Assembly: GCF_006494815.1 (NCBI RefSeq)
Contig: NZ_CP041091.1
Coordinates: forward strand, 3,238,501 to 3,302,500
Direction of reading: 5' to 3'
Source: Nocardioides sambongensis
GTDB lineage: Bacteria; Actinomycetota; Actinomycetes; Propionibacteriales; Nocardioidaceae
Length of the DNA: 64,000 nucleotides
The translations under genes and the position numbers were made by a program. This document shows, in pieces, positions 8,177 through 16,942 of this stretch. The stretch's first letter is position 1. The number at the start of each line of letters is the position of its first letter. The notes under the pieces are model-generated. The model ran no database searches and was not told the DNA's origin. It was given only the letters and a program-made list of their open reading frames with translations.

Positions 8177-8956
8177 GTGACCCTGCGCGACGACCTGGCC
8201 GAGGTGGGCCTGCACTGCACGATCGACGGCGCGGTCGCCACGATGACCCTGCACCGGCCCGAGGTGCGCAACGCCCAGAAGCCGTCCATGTGGGCCGGCA
8301 TGGTCGACTTCGTGACCGGGCTCGGCGACGACGTGCGCGTGGTCGTCGTACGCGGGTCCGGTGGCATCTTCTCCGCCGGCCTGGACCTCGGGCTGATCGA
8401 CCCGGCCCGCACCGAGGAGCCGGGGAACCTGATCGCGACGATGCGGATGAGCGACGCGGAGGTGGTGGATGCGATCGACGGCTACCAGCAGGCGTTCACC
8501 GCACTGATGGACCCGCGCTTCATCTCGGTCGCCGCGGTCGACGGCGCCGCGATCGGCGCCGGATTCCAGCTGGCGCTGGCCTGCGACCTGCGGGTGGCCA
8601 CCGACCGGTCCTACTTCTGCATGAAGGAGCCCGCCCTCGGCCTCGTCCCGGACCTCACCGGCACCAAGCCTCTGGTCGAGGCCGTCGGCTACGCCCGCGC
8701 CCTGGAGATCTGTGCGACCGCCCGCAAGGTCGACGCCGAGGAGGCCGGGCAGATCGGCCTGGTCCAGGAGCTCGTCGGCGCCGACGAGCTCGACGCCACG
8801 GTGGAGACCCTGGTCGCCGCACTGACCGCGCACGACGCCGACGCCGTACGCGCCACCACCGTGCTCCTACGGGAGGCCGGCGGGCGTTCACTGGAGGAGC
8901 AGCGACTGGCGGAGCGGACCGCGCAGGTGGCGCGGCTGCGGGCCCTGGTCGGCTGA
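8177..8956 (+). CDS. Enoyl-CoA hydratase/isomerase family protein
   Basis: The 259-residue crotonase-fold protein has both oxyanion-hole segments, FSAGLDLG and DGAAIGAGFQLALACD, and the family motif YFCMKEPALGLVPDLTGT. It would act on an acyl-CoA thioester. The catalytic glutamates of true hydratases are not both obvious, so isomerase or other crotonase chemistry is possible. It starts at GTG 8177 with GGAG upstream. The next gene begins 27 bases after its stop, so the pair may be co-transcribed. Confidence 0.87.
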   Translation: MTLRDDLAEVGLHCTIDGAVATMTLHRPEVRNAQKPSMWAGMVDFVTGLGDDVRVVVVRGSGGIFSAGLDLGLIDPARTEEPGNLIATMRMSDAEVVDAIDGYQQAFTALMDPRFISVAAVDGAAIGAGFQLALACDLRVATDRSYFCMKEPALGLVPDLTGTKPLVEAVGYARALEICATARKVDAEEAGQIGLVQELVGADELDATVETLVAALTAHDADAVRATTVLLREAGGRSLEEQRLAERTAQVARLRALVG

Positions 8957-8983
8957 GCGCCGCACGGACAGCGAGGAGGACCG

Positions 8984-10522
8984 ATGACCGACTACGGACA
9001 GGAGCTCGCGTTCGGCACGTTCCTGACGCCGGATGCCGCGCGGCCGGACGACGTCGTCGAGCTCGCCCTGCTGACCGAGGCGGCGGGGCTGGACCTGGCC
9101 ACGTTCCAGGACCACCCCTACCAGTCGCGTTTCCTCGACGCCTGGGCGCTGGCCGCGACCGTCCTGGCCCGGACCACCACGCTGCGGGTGACCACCAACG
9201 TCACCAACCTCCCGCTCCGACCGCCGTTCGTCCTGGCCAAGACCGTCGCCAGCCTGGACCGGCTCAGCCGCGGTCGCGTCGAGCTCGGACTCGGCGCGGG
9301 TGCGTTCTGGGAGGCGATCGAGGCGGCCGGCGGGCCGCGGCGGACGGGCGGGGAGGCGCGGGCCGCGCTCGCCGAGGGGATCGACATCATCCGCGCCACC
9401 TGGGACGACTCCCGGCGCGCGGTGCGCGTCGAGGGCCGGCACTACCGGGCCGCCGGGGTGCATCCGGGTCCGGCGCCCGCCCACCCGGTGGAGATCTGGA
9501 TCGGCGCCGTCGGGCCACGGATGCTCGCCCTGACCGGTCAGGTCGGCGACGGCTGGCTGCCCTCCCAGGCCTACGTGCCGCCGGAGGCCCTGGCCGACGG
9601 CTCGGCCCGTATCGACGACGCGGCACTCGCCGCCGGCCGGGAGCCGGCCGCCGTGCGCCGGCTCTACAACGTCAACCCCTCCACGGACCCCGGCTGGGCC
9701 GAGTGGCTGGCCGAGCTCACCCTCACCCACGGCACCAGCACGTTCATCATGGCCGGCGACGACCCGCGGTCGATCGGACGGTTCGGCACCGAGGTCGCGC
9801 CGGCCGTCCGTGCGCTGGTGGAGGCGGAGCGCTCCCGGACCGCGGCGGCCGAGCCGCCGAGCGCCGCGGCGACCGCGGCCACCGCGGCGCGGGCCGACGA
9901 GGTCGTCGAGGTCCGTCGCGGCCGCCCTGTCGAGCCCACCGCCGACCCCGGGGTGCGGCGATCCGGGGCCACGCCGTGGGACGAGGCCAGCCGACCGACG
10001 TACGTCTCCTCGCTGCGGCCACTGACCTGGACCGACCACGAGCGGGCCAGCGGACAGCACCTCGTCGACATCCACGACCACCTGCGTGGCGAGCTCGCTC
10101 GCCTCTACGACCTGATCGACCAGGTCGAGGCCGGCACGATGGACGCCGGCCGGGCGCGCTCGCTGATCAACGAGATGACGCTGCGCCAGAACGACTGGGC
10201 GCTCGGTGCGTACTGCCAGTCCTACTGCCGGCTGGTCACCACCCACCACACCATCGAGGACACCAGCATGTTCCCGCACCTGCGGGCGAGCGACCCGGAG
10301 CTGTCCCCGGTCATCGACCGGCTCGAGGAGGAGCATCACGCGATCGCCCGGGTGCTCGACGACGTCGACCGCGCACTGGTCTCCGTCGTCTCCGGCGTGC
10401 ACGACACCGCCCCACTGCGGGCTTCGGTCGACCTGCTCGCGGACACGATGACCTCGCACCTCTCCTACGAGGAGCGGGAGCTCGTCGAGCCGCTCGCGCG
10501 GTTCGGGTACACCGCGGGCTGA
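8984..10522 (+). CDS. Luciferase-like (LLM) oxidoreductase fused to a hemerythrin domain
   Basis: The 512-residue protein has two clear domains. Residues about 1-285 form a luciferase-like, F420- or FMN-dependent TIM barrel (FGTFLTPDA, ATFQDHPYQSRFLD, RGRVELGLGAGAFWEAIEA, IWIGAVGPRMLAL). After an alanine/proline-rich linker (about 286-350), residues about 350-512 form a hemerythrin HHE four-helix bundle with ligand-type histidines and glutamates in VDIHDHLRGEL, TTHHTIEDTSMFPHL, EEEHHAIARVLDDV and MTSHLSYEERELVEP. The hemerythrin part would hold a di-iron centre binding O2 or NO. The fusion is in one frame with no break. The substrate is unknown. Confidence 0.88.
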   Translation: MTDYGQELAFGTFLTPDAARPDDVVELALLTEAAGLDLATFQDHPYQSRFLDAWALAATVLARTTTLRVTTNVTNLPLRPPFVLAKTVASLDRLSRGRVELGLGAGAFWEAIEAAGGPRRTGGEARAALAEGIDIIRATWDDSRRAVRVEGRHYRAAGVHPGPAPAHPVEIWIGAVGPRMLALTGQVGDGWLPSQAYVPPEALADGSARIDDAALAAGREPAAVRRLYNVNPSTDPGWAEWLAELTLTHGTSTFIMAGDDPRSIGRFGTEVAPAVRALVEAERSRTAAAEPPSAAATAATAARADEVVEVRRGRPVEPTADPGVRRSGATPWDEASRPTYVSSLRPLTWTDHERASGQHLVDIHDHLRGELARLYDLIDQVEAGTMDAGRARSLINEMTLRQNDWALGAYCQSYCRLVTTHHTIEDTSMFPHLRASDPELSPVIDRLEEEHHAIARVLDDVDRALVSVVSGVHDTAPLRASVDLLADTMTSHLSYEERELVEPLARFGYTAG

Positions 10523-10526
10523 GTCA

Positions 10527-10546
10527 GGGCACCAGTTCGGGTGCCT
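10527..10546. terminator. Hairpin between convergent genes
   Basis: GGCACC (10528-10533) pairs with GGTGCC (10540-10545) over a 6-base loop, extended by a G-U pair. It lies between the convergent LLM-hemerythrin and AEC transporter genes. There is no T-tract. Confidence 0.5.
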
Positions 10547-10559
10547 CCGCGGGTCGGGC

Positions 10560-11471
10560 TCAGGCGAGCAGCAGGGCGAGGAGCAGGGCGACCGGGAGGC
10601 TGAGCAGGGTGGTGACCAGGATGCTCTCGCGGGCCACGTCCTCGCCCACCCGGTAGCGGGTGGCGTGCAGGAAGATGTTCTGCGCGGTCGGCAACGCGGC
10701 GGTGAGCACCACGCCCAGCAGCACCGTCCCGTGCAGGCCGAGCGCGGTGGCGACCAGCCAGGCGACGACCGGCATCACCACGAGCTTCAGCACGGTGATC
10801 GTGGCGACCTCACGGTTGCGGCCGGCCCGGCCCGGCATCGGGCTGAGCCGCAGCGCGGCGCCGTAGGAGAGGAGCATCAGCGGGATCGCGGCGCCGGCGA
10901 GGAGCTGGAGCGGCTGGTCCACCAGCGTGGGCAACCGCCACCCGGTGGTGGCCAGGACCAGGCCGACCACGGCGGCCAGCGTCAGCGGGTTGGTGAGCAG
11001 CCGACGGGCGATCCTGGTCCCACCGCCGGCTCCCTGCCCGGTGTGGTCGAGAGCGACCAGCGCGAGCGGCTGGACCACCAGCATCTGCACCAGGAGGGTC
11101 GGGACCACCACCGCGATGTCCCCGACCACGTAGGCCGCGATCGCGATGCCCAGGTTGCCGGCGTTGACGTAGGAGGCGGCCAGGGACCCGATCAGGACCT
11201 CCCCGAGACGCTGGTGCCACCGGAGCCGGGCGATCGCGGCGTAGGCGGCGAAGCAGAGACCCAGGGAGGTCGCGGAGGCGACCAGGTTGCGGGCGGCTCC
11301 CTCGAGGTGCATCCCGCTGATGGTGACCACCATCAGCGCCGGCGAGGCGACGAAGAAGGCGACCTCGCCGAGGGTGCGCTGCGAGCGGGCGTCGAGGATG
11401 CCGGCATGCGCCAGGCCCGAACCGCAGGCGATGACGACCAGGATCGTGGTGAAGCCGGTCAGCAGGTCCAC
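10560..11471 (-). CDS. AEC (auxin efflux carrier) family transporter
   Basis: The 303-residue membrane protein has about ten hydrophobic segments in the duplicated AEC/MdcF arrangement, with NAGNLGIAIAAYV and LPTAQNIFLHA at the positions of the helix breaks. It would export or exchange a small carboxylate. It starts at GTG 11471 (MDLLTGFTTILVVIACGSGLAHAG), normal for the family. It is divergent from the talarate dehydratase gene, so a role with aldarates is possible but not shown. Confidence 0.85.
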   Translation of the reverse strand: MDLLTGFTTILVVIACGSGLAHAGILDARSQRTLGEVAFFVASPALMVVTISGMHLEGAARNLVASATSLGLCFAAYAAIARLRWHQRLGEVLIGSLAASYVNAGNLGIAIAAYVVGDIAVVVPTLLVQMLVVQPLALVALDHTGQGAGGGTRIARRLLTNPLTLAAVVGLVLATTGWRLPTLVDQPLQLLAGAAIPLMLLSYGAALRLSPMPGRAGRNREVATITVLKLVVMPVVAWLVATALGLHGTVLLGVVLTAALPTAQNIFLHATRYRVGEDVARESILVTTLLSLPVALLLALLLA

Positions 11472-11617
11472 GCCGGCTCCCAGTGACCGTGATCAGCGGC
11501 GTCTGGGGCGGGGGCGGCGAGCACCCGGACCGGCTGCCGTGCGACCGGCGCTCGATCGAGCCGGCGGGAGGCCTTCGTCTGCGTTGGTCTCTGCACCGCC
11601 CCTGGACTCCTCCCAAC

Positions 11618-11628
11618 TTATCGGATAA
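11618..11628. promoter_or_regulatory. Candidate GntR operator palindrome
   Basis: TTATC-G-GATAA is a perfect 11-bp palindrome in a short AT-rich patch, 47 bases upstream of the talarate dehydratase start codon. The GntR/FadR-type regulator encoded at the end of that operon is the obvious candidate to bind it. Confidence 0.45.
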
Positions 11629-11674
11629 CTTCACCACTCATCATACAAGTTACCTCATTGAGGAGAGCAGCACC

Positions 11675-12796
11675 ATGGCCGCCGATCGCATCCGCACCCT
11701 GCACCTGTCCCACGTCGTGCTGCCGCTCGACAATCCGGTCAGCGACGCCAAGGTGCTCACCGGACGGCAGAAGCCGCTGACCGAGACCGTCCTGCTCTTC
11801 GTCGAGGTGACCACCGAGCAGGGACACCAGGGCATGGGTTTCAGCTACTCCAAGCGCGCCGGCGGCCCTGCCCAGTTCGCCCACCTCCGGGAGGTAGCCG
11901 AGGTCGCGATCGGCCAGGACCCGGCGGACATCGCGAAGATCTACGAGTCCCTGATGTGGGCGGGCGCCTCGGTGGGGCGCAGCGGCGTCGCGACCCAGGC
12001 GGTGGCCGCGCTCGACGTGGCGCTGTGGGACCTCAAGGCCCGCCGAGCGGACCTGCCGCTGGCCAAGCTGCTCGGCGCGCACCGCGACTCCTGCCGGGTC
12101 TACAACACCTCGGGCGGCTTCCTGCAGGCCTCGGTGGCGGAGATCAAGGAGAAGGCGACCGCGTCGCTGGAGGCCGGGATCGGGGGCATCAAGATCAAGG
12201 TCGGGCAGCCCGACTGGGCCGAGGACCTGCGTCGCGTCGAGGCGCTGCGCGAGCACCTCGGCGACGGCCCGTTCATGGTCGACGCCAACCAGCAGTGGGA
12301 CCGCGCCCGCGCCCGCCGGATGTGCCGCGAGCTGGAGAGGTTCGACCTGATCTGGATCGAGGAGCCCCTCGACGCCTGGGACGCGGTCGGTCACGCCGAC
12401 CTCTCCCGCACCTTCGACACCCCGATCGCGACCGGCGAGATGCTCACCTCGGTCCCCGAGCACATGGCACTGATCGACGCCGGCTACCGCGGCATCGTGC
12501 AGCCCGACGCGCCCCGCATCGGCGGCATCACCCCGTTCCTGAAGTTCTCCGCCCTCGCCGCGCACGCAGGCCTCGCGCTCGCGCCCCACTACGCGATGGA
12601 GATCCATCTGCACCTGGCGGCGGCGTACCCGACCGAGCCGTGGGTGGAGCACTTCGAGTGGCTGAACCCGCTGTTCGAGGAGCGGATCGAGATCCGCGAC
12701 GGCCAGATGTTCGTCCCCGACCGCCCGGGCCTCGGCTTCACGCTCAGCGACAAGATGCGCTCGCTGACCAAGGAGACCGCTACCTTCGGCCAGTGA
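11675..12796 (+). CDS. L-talarate/galactarate dehydratase-like enolase-superfamily enzyme
   Basis: The 373-residue mandelate-racemase-type enolase has the base pair K173/K175 (IKIKVGQP), metal ligands D203 (VDANQQW), E229 or E230 (WIEEPL) and E255 (ATGEML), then D278 (QPDAPRIGG) and H305 in APHYAMEIHLHL. This arrangement, especially K-x-K with the H-Y-A-M-E-I-H tail, is that of L-talarate/galactarate dehydratase, which makes 5-keto-4-deoxyglucarate. ATG 11675 follows AGGAGAG at a good distance; a longer upstream frame has no ribosome site. The stop overlaps the following GntR gene as GTGA, so the two form an operon feeding the KDG dehydratase genes further along. Confidence 0.85.
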   Translation: MAADRIRTLHLSHVVLPLDNPVSDAKVLTGRQKPLTETVLLFVEVTTEQGHQGMGFSYSKRAGGPAQFAHLREVAEVAIGQDPADIAKIYESLMWAGASVGRSGVATQAVAALDVALWDLKARRADLPLAKLLGAHRDSCRVYNTSGGFLQASVAEIKEKATASLEAGIGGIKIKVGQPDWAEDLRRVEALREHLGDGPFMVDANQQWDRARARRMCRELERFDLIWIEEPLDAWDAVGHADLSRTFDTPIATGEMLTSVPEHMALIDAGYRGIVQPDAPRIGGITPFLKFSALAAHAGLALAPHYAMEIHLHLAAAYPTEPWVEHFEWLNPLFEERIEIRDGQMFVPDRPGLGFTLSDKMRSLTKETATFGQ

Positions 12797-13473
12797 GCAC
12801 CACGACCCTCGCGCAGACCGTCGTCGCCGGCCTCAAGGCACGGATCCTCGACGGCTCGCTACCGGCGGGCGCGAAGCTGCCGTCCGAGAACGAGCTGATC
12901 GAGGAGTACGCCGTCTCGCGCACCGTGGTGCGCGAGGCGGTGACCCGGCTGCGGGCCGAGGGCCTGGTGGAGACGTTCCAGGGGCGCGGATCGTTCGTGC
13001 TGGCCATGCCGGAGCCGACCTCGTTCACCGTCGAGGCCTCCGCGATCCGCAGCCAGGCCGACGTGCTGGCGATGATCGACTTCCGACTGGGCGTGGAGAG
13101 CGAGGCTGCCTTCCTCGCCGCCGCCGACCGTACGCCGGCCGCCGCCGAGGCGGTGCAGGCCGCGCTCGACGCGTTCGCAGCGGCCAGCGCGGAGGAGGCC
13201 GTCGAGGCCGACTTCGCGTTCCACCGGGCGGTCGCGGCCGCCACCGGCAACCGCTTCTACCTCGACCTGCTCGACTCGCTCGGCCCGATGATGATCATGC
13301 TGCCGCGCACCCGGCTCTCCGAGGAGTACTCGCTCACCGACGCCGCCCACGTCGAGCGGGTGCGCCGCGAGCACGACAACATCGCGGCCGCGGTGGTCGC
13401 GGGCGATCCGGAGACCGCGCGTGCGGCGATGCGGGTCCACCTGGGCAACACCCGGCGTCGCCTGCAGGGCTGA
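12793..13473 (+). CDS. GntR-family regulator, FadR/FCD subfamily
   Basis: This regulator has about 226 residues. The winged helix (residues about 5-70) reads LKARILDGSLPAGAKLPSENEL and SRTVVREAVTRLRAEGLVE. An all-helical FCD effector domain follows, with the metal or ligand histidines in DFAFHRAVAAATGN and VRREHDNIAAAVVAGD. Members of this subfamily often sense sugar acids. It starts at GTG 12793, overlapping the talarate dehydratase stop, so it most likely autoregulates that operon through the palindrome at 11618. Confidence 0.9.
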   Translation: MSTTTLAQTVVAGLKARILDGSLPAGAKLPSENELIEEYAVSRTVVREAVTRLRAEGLVETFQGRGSFVLAMPEPTSFTVEASAIRSQADVLAMIDFRLGVESEAAFLAAADRTPAAAEAVQAALDAFAAASAEEAVEADFAFHRAVAAATGNRFYLDLLDSLGPMMIMLPRTRLSEEYSLTDAAHVERVRREHDNIAAAVVAGDPETARAAMRVHLGNTRRRLQG

Positions 13474-13525
13474 GGGCGAGCCTGCGCCACGCCGGCAGGA
13501 GCGCTCCACCTGGGATAGTGCGGAG

Positions 13526-14521
13526 GTGCGCGCAGCACTGCGGACCAGGTACGGCGGACCGGACGTCATCACCTTCGACGACGTCCCCGACCCCGTGCCC
13601 GGTCGCGGCGAGCTCCTGGTGGACGTGCACGCGACCACGGTCAACCGCACCGACTGCGCCTACCGATCCGGGAGCCCGTGGATCAACAGGGTGGTCTGCG
13701 GACTGCCCCGACCGCGGATCCCCGTGCTCGGTTCGGAGTACGCAGGCGTCGTGACCGCGACCGGCGCGGACGTGGACCGCTACGCCGTCGGTGACCGCGT
13801 CTTCGGCTTCGTGGAGGGCCGGGCCGGAGCGCACGCCGACCTGGTCGTCGTACCGACAGAAGGCCTGGTGGCTCCGGTGCCCGCCGGGTGGGAGCTGACC
13901 GCGGCAGCGCCCGGCATGGAAGGCGCGCACTATGCCCACGCCTGCCTGCGGGTGACCGGCGTCGGGGCGGGCGACCGGGCGCTGGTGCACGGAGCGGCCG
14001 GGGGCATCGGCACCGCGCTGGTCCAGCTGCTGCACGCCGAGGGCGTCGAGGTGACCGCGGTGTGCGACCGGCTCCCACTGCACCGTCCCGACCTGTTGAC
14101 CGAGCTCGGCGCCGCGCACGTCCTCGAGCTCACCTCCGGCGCCGATCTGCGGGCGGCCGGCGGCGGCTTCGACGTCGTCCTCGACGCGACCGGCCACCTC
14201 CCTTACACCGCGGCCCGCCCGCTGCTGCGCCCTCGCGGCAGCTATGTCTCCTCCGACCTCGGCCGCGGCGGACAGAACCTCCTCCTGGCCGCCGTCGGAC
14301 CGGTCACCGGCGCGCTCGGTCGCCGGCGGGCGCGCTTCCCGCTCCCCCACGCCGACCGGACACTCGCCGACCACCTCGCCGGCCTGATGGCCTCCGGCGC
14401 CTACCGCCCCGTCATCGACCGCAGCTACGAGTTCGACGAGCTGCGCGAGGCGTACGCCTACGTCGACAGCGGGCGGAAGGTCGGCAACGTGGTGGTCGTG
14501 ATGCCGACCGCCGCCGAGTAG
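13526..14521 (+). CDS. Zinc-less medium-chain NADP-dependent reductase
   Basis: A 331-residue medium-chain dehydrogenase/reductase of the quinone reductase type. It shows the GroES-like N-terminal domain (VPGRGELLVDVHATTVNRTDC), the GSEYAGVV turn and the cofactor site LVHGAAGGIGTALVQ. Catalytic zinc cysteines of alcohol dehydrogenases are absent. It would reduce a quinone or an enone with NADPH. GTG 13526 has GGAG directly upstream. It follows the GntR gene by 52 bases and is probably its own unit. Confidence 0.8.
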   Translation: MRAALRTRYGGPDVITFDDVPDPVPGRGELLVDVHATTVNRTDCAYRSGSPWINRVVCGLPRPRIPVLGSEYAGVVTATGADVDRYAVGDRVFGFVEGRAGAHADLVVVPTEGLVAPVPAGWELTAAAPGMEGAHYAHACLRVTGVGAGDRALVHGAAGGIGTALVQLLHAEGVEVTAVCDRLPLHRPDLLTELGAAHVLELTSGADLRAAGGGFDVVLDATGHLPYTAARPLLRPRGSYVSSDLGRGGQNLLLAAVGPVTGALGRRRARFPLPHADRTLADHLAGLMASGAYRPVIDRSYEFDELREAYAYVDSGRKVGNVVVVMPTAAE

Positions 14522-14621
14522 TGGGCGCAGGGTTCAGCCCCGTGTGGCCGGCCACTTGATTGACCGGGTTCCTGGCTCCATCGGCACCGCCGCCCCCACC
14601 AGCTCGCCTCCACGCTTCGCG

Positions 14622-15521
14622 TCACGCGACGGGGAGGGCGTCGGCCAAGCGTGCGTGGAGGTCGGCGACGGAGCCGGCGTGGGGGCCGTCGGCTGCGAGT
14701 CGGGGATAGAGCTTCTTCGGCCGGAGCACGTCGACCCCGCGGGTGGTGAAGCCCCCACCGATCAGTGGCCAGTCGGACTCGATGAAGCACAGGACGCCGG
14801 TGACCGGAACGTCGTCGTCCACGAGGGACCGCACGAGGTCGACCTGCTGGAGCACACCGTCGACCAGCTTGGTGTGGTCGCGCGACCCGACCATCAGCTT
14901 CTCGACACGGGGACGCAGGACTCCGCCCTCCACCCGCAGGACGGGCCGCTTGCCGACGTACCGCTTGGCGTCGATGACGTGGATGCCGGTCGCGGTGACA
15001 GCGAGGTGGTCGATATTGGCGCGGGAGCCTGGGACGCGGCGGTCATGGAGAACGCGCATCGTCTCCGAGGTGAGCTCGTTGAGACGACGGCCCAGCCGCT
15101 CCTCGCCGAGCGCGCCGGTGTTCCAGGCAGTGGTCGACTGCGGGTCATCGCTCAACGCGAGGATCAGGCCGCCGAGCTTCGGGTGCTGGGAGCGGACGCG
15201 CTGCTCACGCCGGGACTGGCGACGTTCGTACTCGCGTCGTGCCGACGCTCCGGCGGTGCCGGGATCGATCGGGGCGTGGATCGAGGCCGGCGGTCCGGCG
15301 TCCGGCGCTGCCGTCGCAGCGCCCCTGGCATCGCGTCCCGGCTCGTCGTCCGCCGGGAGAGGGACCACGGTCGCCGACGGCGTGGAGCAGGTCAGACAAC
15401 GGACCGTCTTGGTGGTCCGCTCGTAGATGGCTTGGGTGCGGGCGCCGAGCGCTGCGTGACAGATGCGGCATGTCCCGGCGTAGCGCAGGCGCATCCATTT
15501 CTCATCGGGGTGGTCGGGCAC
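14622..15521 (-). CDS. NERD (nuclease-related) domain protein with zinc ribbon
   Basis: The 299-residue protein begins with a likely zinc ribbon (CRIC near residue 20, CLTC near residue 43). A charged, low-complexity linker follows. The NERD domain begins near residue 130: WNTGALGEERLGRRLNEL, VLHDRRVPGSRANIDHLAV and HVIDAKRYVGK, which are the E, D and D-x-K elements shared with restriction-type nucleases. It may cleave or bind DNA; the biological role is unknown. It starts at GTG 15521. It stands alone between the aldarate operon and the reductase gene. Confidence 0.82.
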   Translation of the reverse strand: MPDHPDEKWMRLRYAGTCRICHAALGARTQAIYERTTKTVRCLTCSTPSATVVPLPADDEPGRDARGAATAAPDAGPPASIHAPIDPGTAGASARREYERRQSRREQRVRSQHPKLGGLILALSDDPQSTTAWNTGALGEERLGRRLNELTSETMRVLHDRRVPGSRANIDHLAVTATGIHVIDAKRYVGKRPVLRVEGGVLRPRVEKLMVGSRDHTKLVDGVLQQVDLVRSLVDDDVPVTGVLCFIESDWPLIGGGFTTRGVDVLRPKKLYPRLAADGPHAGSVADLHARLADALPVA

Positions 15522-15668
15522 GCGACGACGCTAGTGCGCGAGCGCTCTCGGCGCGGAAGGTTGCCTGAACCAGCGACGACGAAACGCTCCCGCACCGGCC
15601 GCAGGCGACGAGCCGAGGTCGGCTCGCTCCTCCCCAGACCCACCAGATGCTTCAGGCGGCGCGGCTCA

Positions 15669-16930
15669 TCAGCGGGCGGTGTTCACCTCGAAACCCGGCT
15701 CGATCGAGCGCATGTAGGCGGTGTCCTCCCGCCGTCGCACGCCGCAGGAGAGGTACTGCTCGTGCAGCGCGCCGAGCAGGTCCCGGTCCAACTCCACCCG
15801 AGGCCCGGCCCGGTCGGCACCGCGACGGAGCCGTCCTCGAAGCCCAGCGCGCCCGCGACGATGACGTCCTCGGTCTTCCACGGGTAGTGGGTGTCGCAGG
15901 CGTAGGTCAGGTTCGGGGTGGCGGCGGCCAGATGGACCATCGCGGCGAGCGAGACACCGAGGTGGGAGTTGCTGTGCATCGACAGGCCCATCCCGAAGGC
16001 GTCGCAGATGCCGGCCAGCTGCACCGACGGCCGCAGCCCGCCCCAGAGGTGGTGGTCGGAGAGCACGATCTGCACCGCATCGGCGGCGACCGCGGGCGCG
16101 AGGTGCTCGAAGGCGATCACGCACATGTTCGTGGCCAGAGGCACCTCGGTGCGGGCGGCGACGTACGCCATGCCGTCGATGCCGGGGGTGGGGTCCTCGA
16201 GGTATTCCACGACGCCGGCCAGCCGCTCGGCCACCCGCACCGAGGTCTGCGGGGTCCAGCCGCCGTTGGGGTCCAGTCGCAGGGGCACCCCGGGGAACGC
16301 CTCGGCCAGCGCCTCGATCGCGGCGCACTCGTCGTCGGGCGGGAACACGCCACCCTTCAGCTTCAGCGAGCCGAAGCCCCACCCGTCGACCATCCGCTTC
16401 GCCTGCGCCACGATCGCGTCCGGGTCGAGCGCGGCACCCCAGTCGTCGTCGGCCAGTCCGGGGTGGCCGGCCCACTTGTAGAAGAGGTAGCCGCTGAACG
16501 GCACCCGGTCGCGGACCGCGCCGCCGAGCAGGTCGCTGACCGGGCGTCCGGTCTCCCGCCCGATCAGGTCCAGGCAGGCCACCTCGAACGGCGAGTGCAC
16601 GCCGGGATGTGCCGACGAGACCTCCAGCATCCCGCCGTACGACGCCCCCGCCCCGCCGGTGTCGCCGCCCAGCACGGTGGTCACCAGGCGCCGCAGCCCG
16701 TTGAGGTCGTAGGGGTCGTGGCCGGGCAGCGCGGCGGCCACGGCGGCCAGCCGCTCCAGGATCGCCTCGTCGCCGTAGGTCTCGCCGAGCCCGACCAGAC
16801 CGGTGTCGGTGTGCAGCTCGACGATGGCACGCAGTGCGTACGGCTGGTGCACGCCGACGACGTTGAGCAGCGGTGGGTCGGCGAAGGCGATCGGGGTGAC
16901 GACCGCACGTGCGATGCGCGACGGGCTCAC
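15669..16930 (-). pseudogene. Glucarate-dehydratase-like enolase enzyme, one frameshift as sequenced
   Basis: It starts at GTG 16930 (MSPSRIARAVVTPIAFADPP). Enolase-superfamily dehydratase motifs are complete: [35 protein letters not shown] and MHSNSHLG, as in D-glucarate dehydratase. At the C3 run 15797-15799 the frame breaks after PTGPGLG and resumes one base out as VELDRDLLGALHEQYLSC, running to the stop at 15669 with VNTAR. With one G restored it is about 420 residues. It would dehydrate glucarate or galactarate to 5-keto-4-deoxyglucarate, the substrate of the next upstream gene product. It is the last gene of the uronate/TRAP operon. Confidence 0.82.
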
Positions 16931-16942
16931 CGGGTGCGGCCG

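Noticed and set aside
7828..10656. A 942-codon open frame on the plus strand
   Set aside because: It runs through the enoyl-CoA hydratase and LLM-hemerythrin genes in the wrong frame, and its sequence is low-complexity arginine/glycine/proline typical of GC-rich shadow frames.
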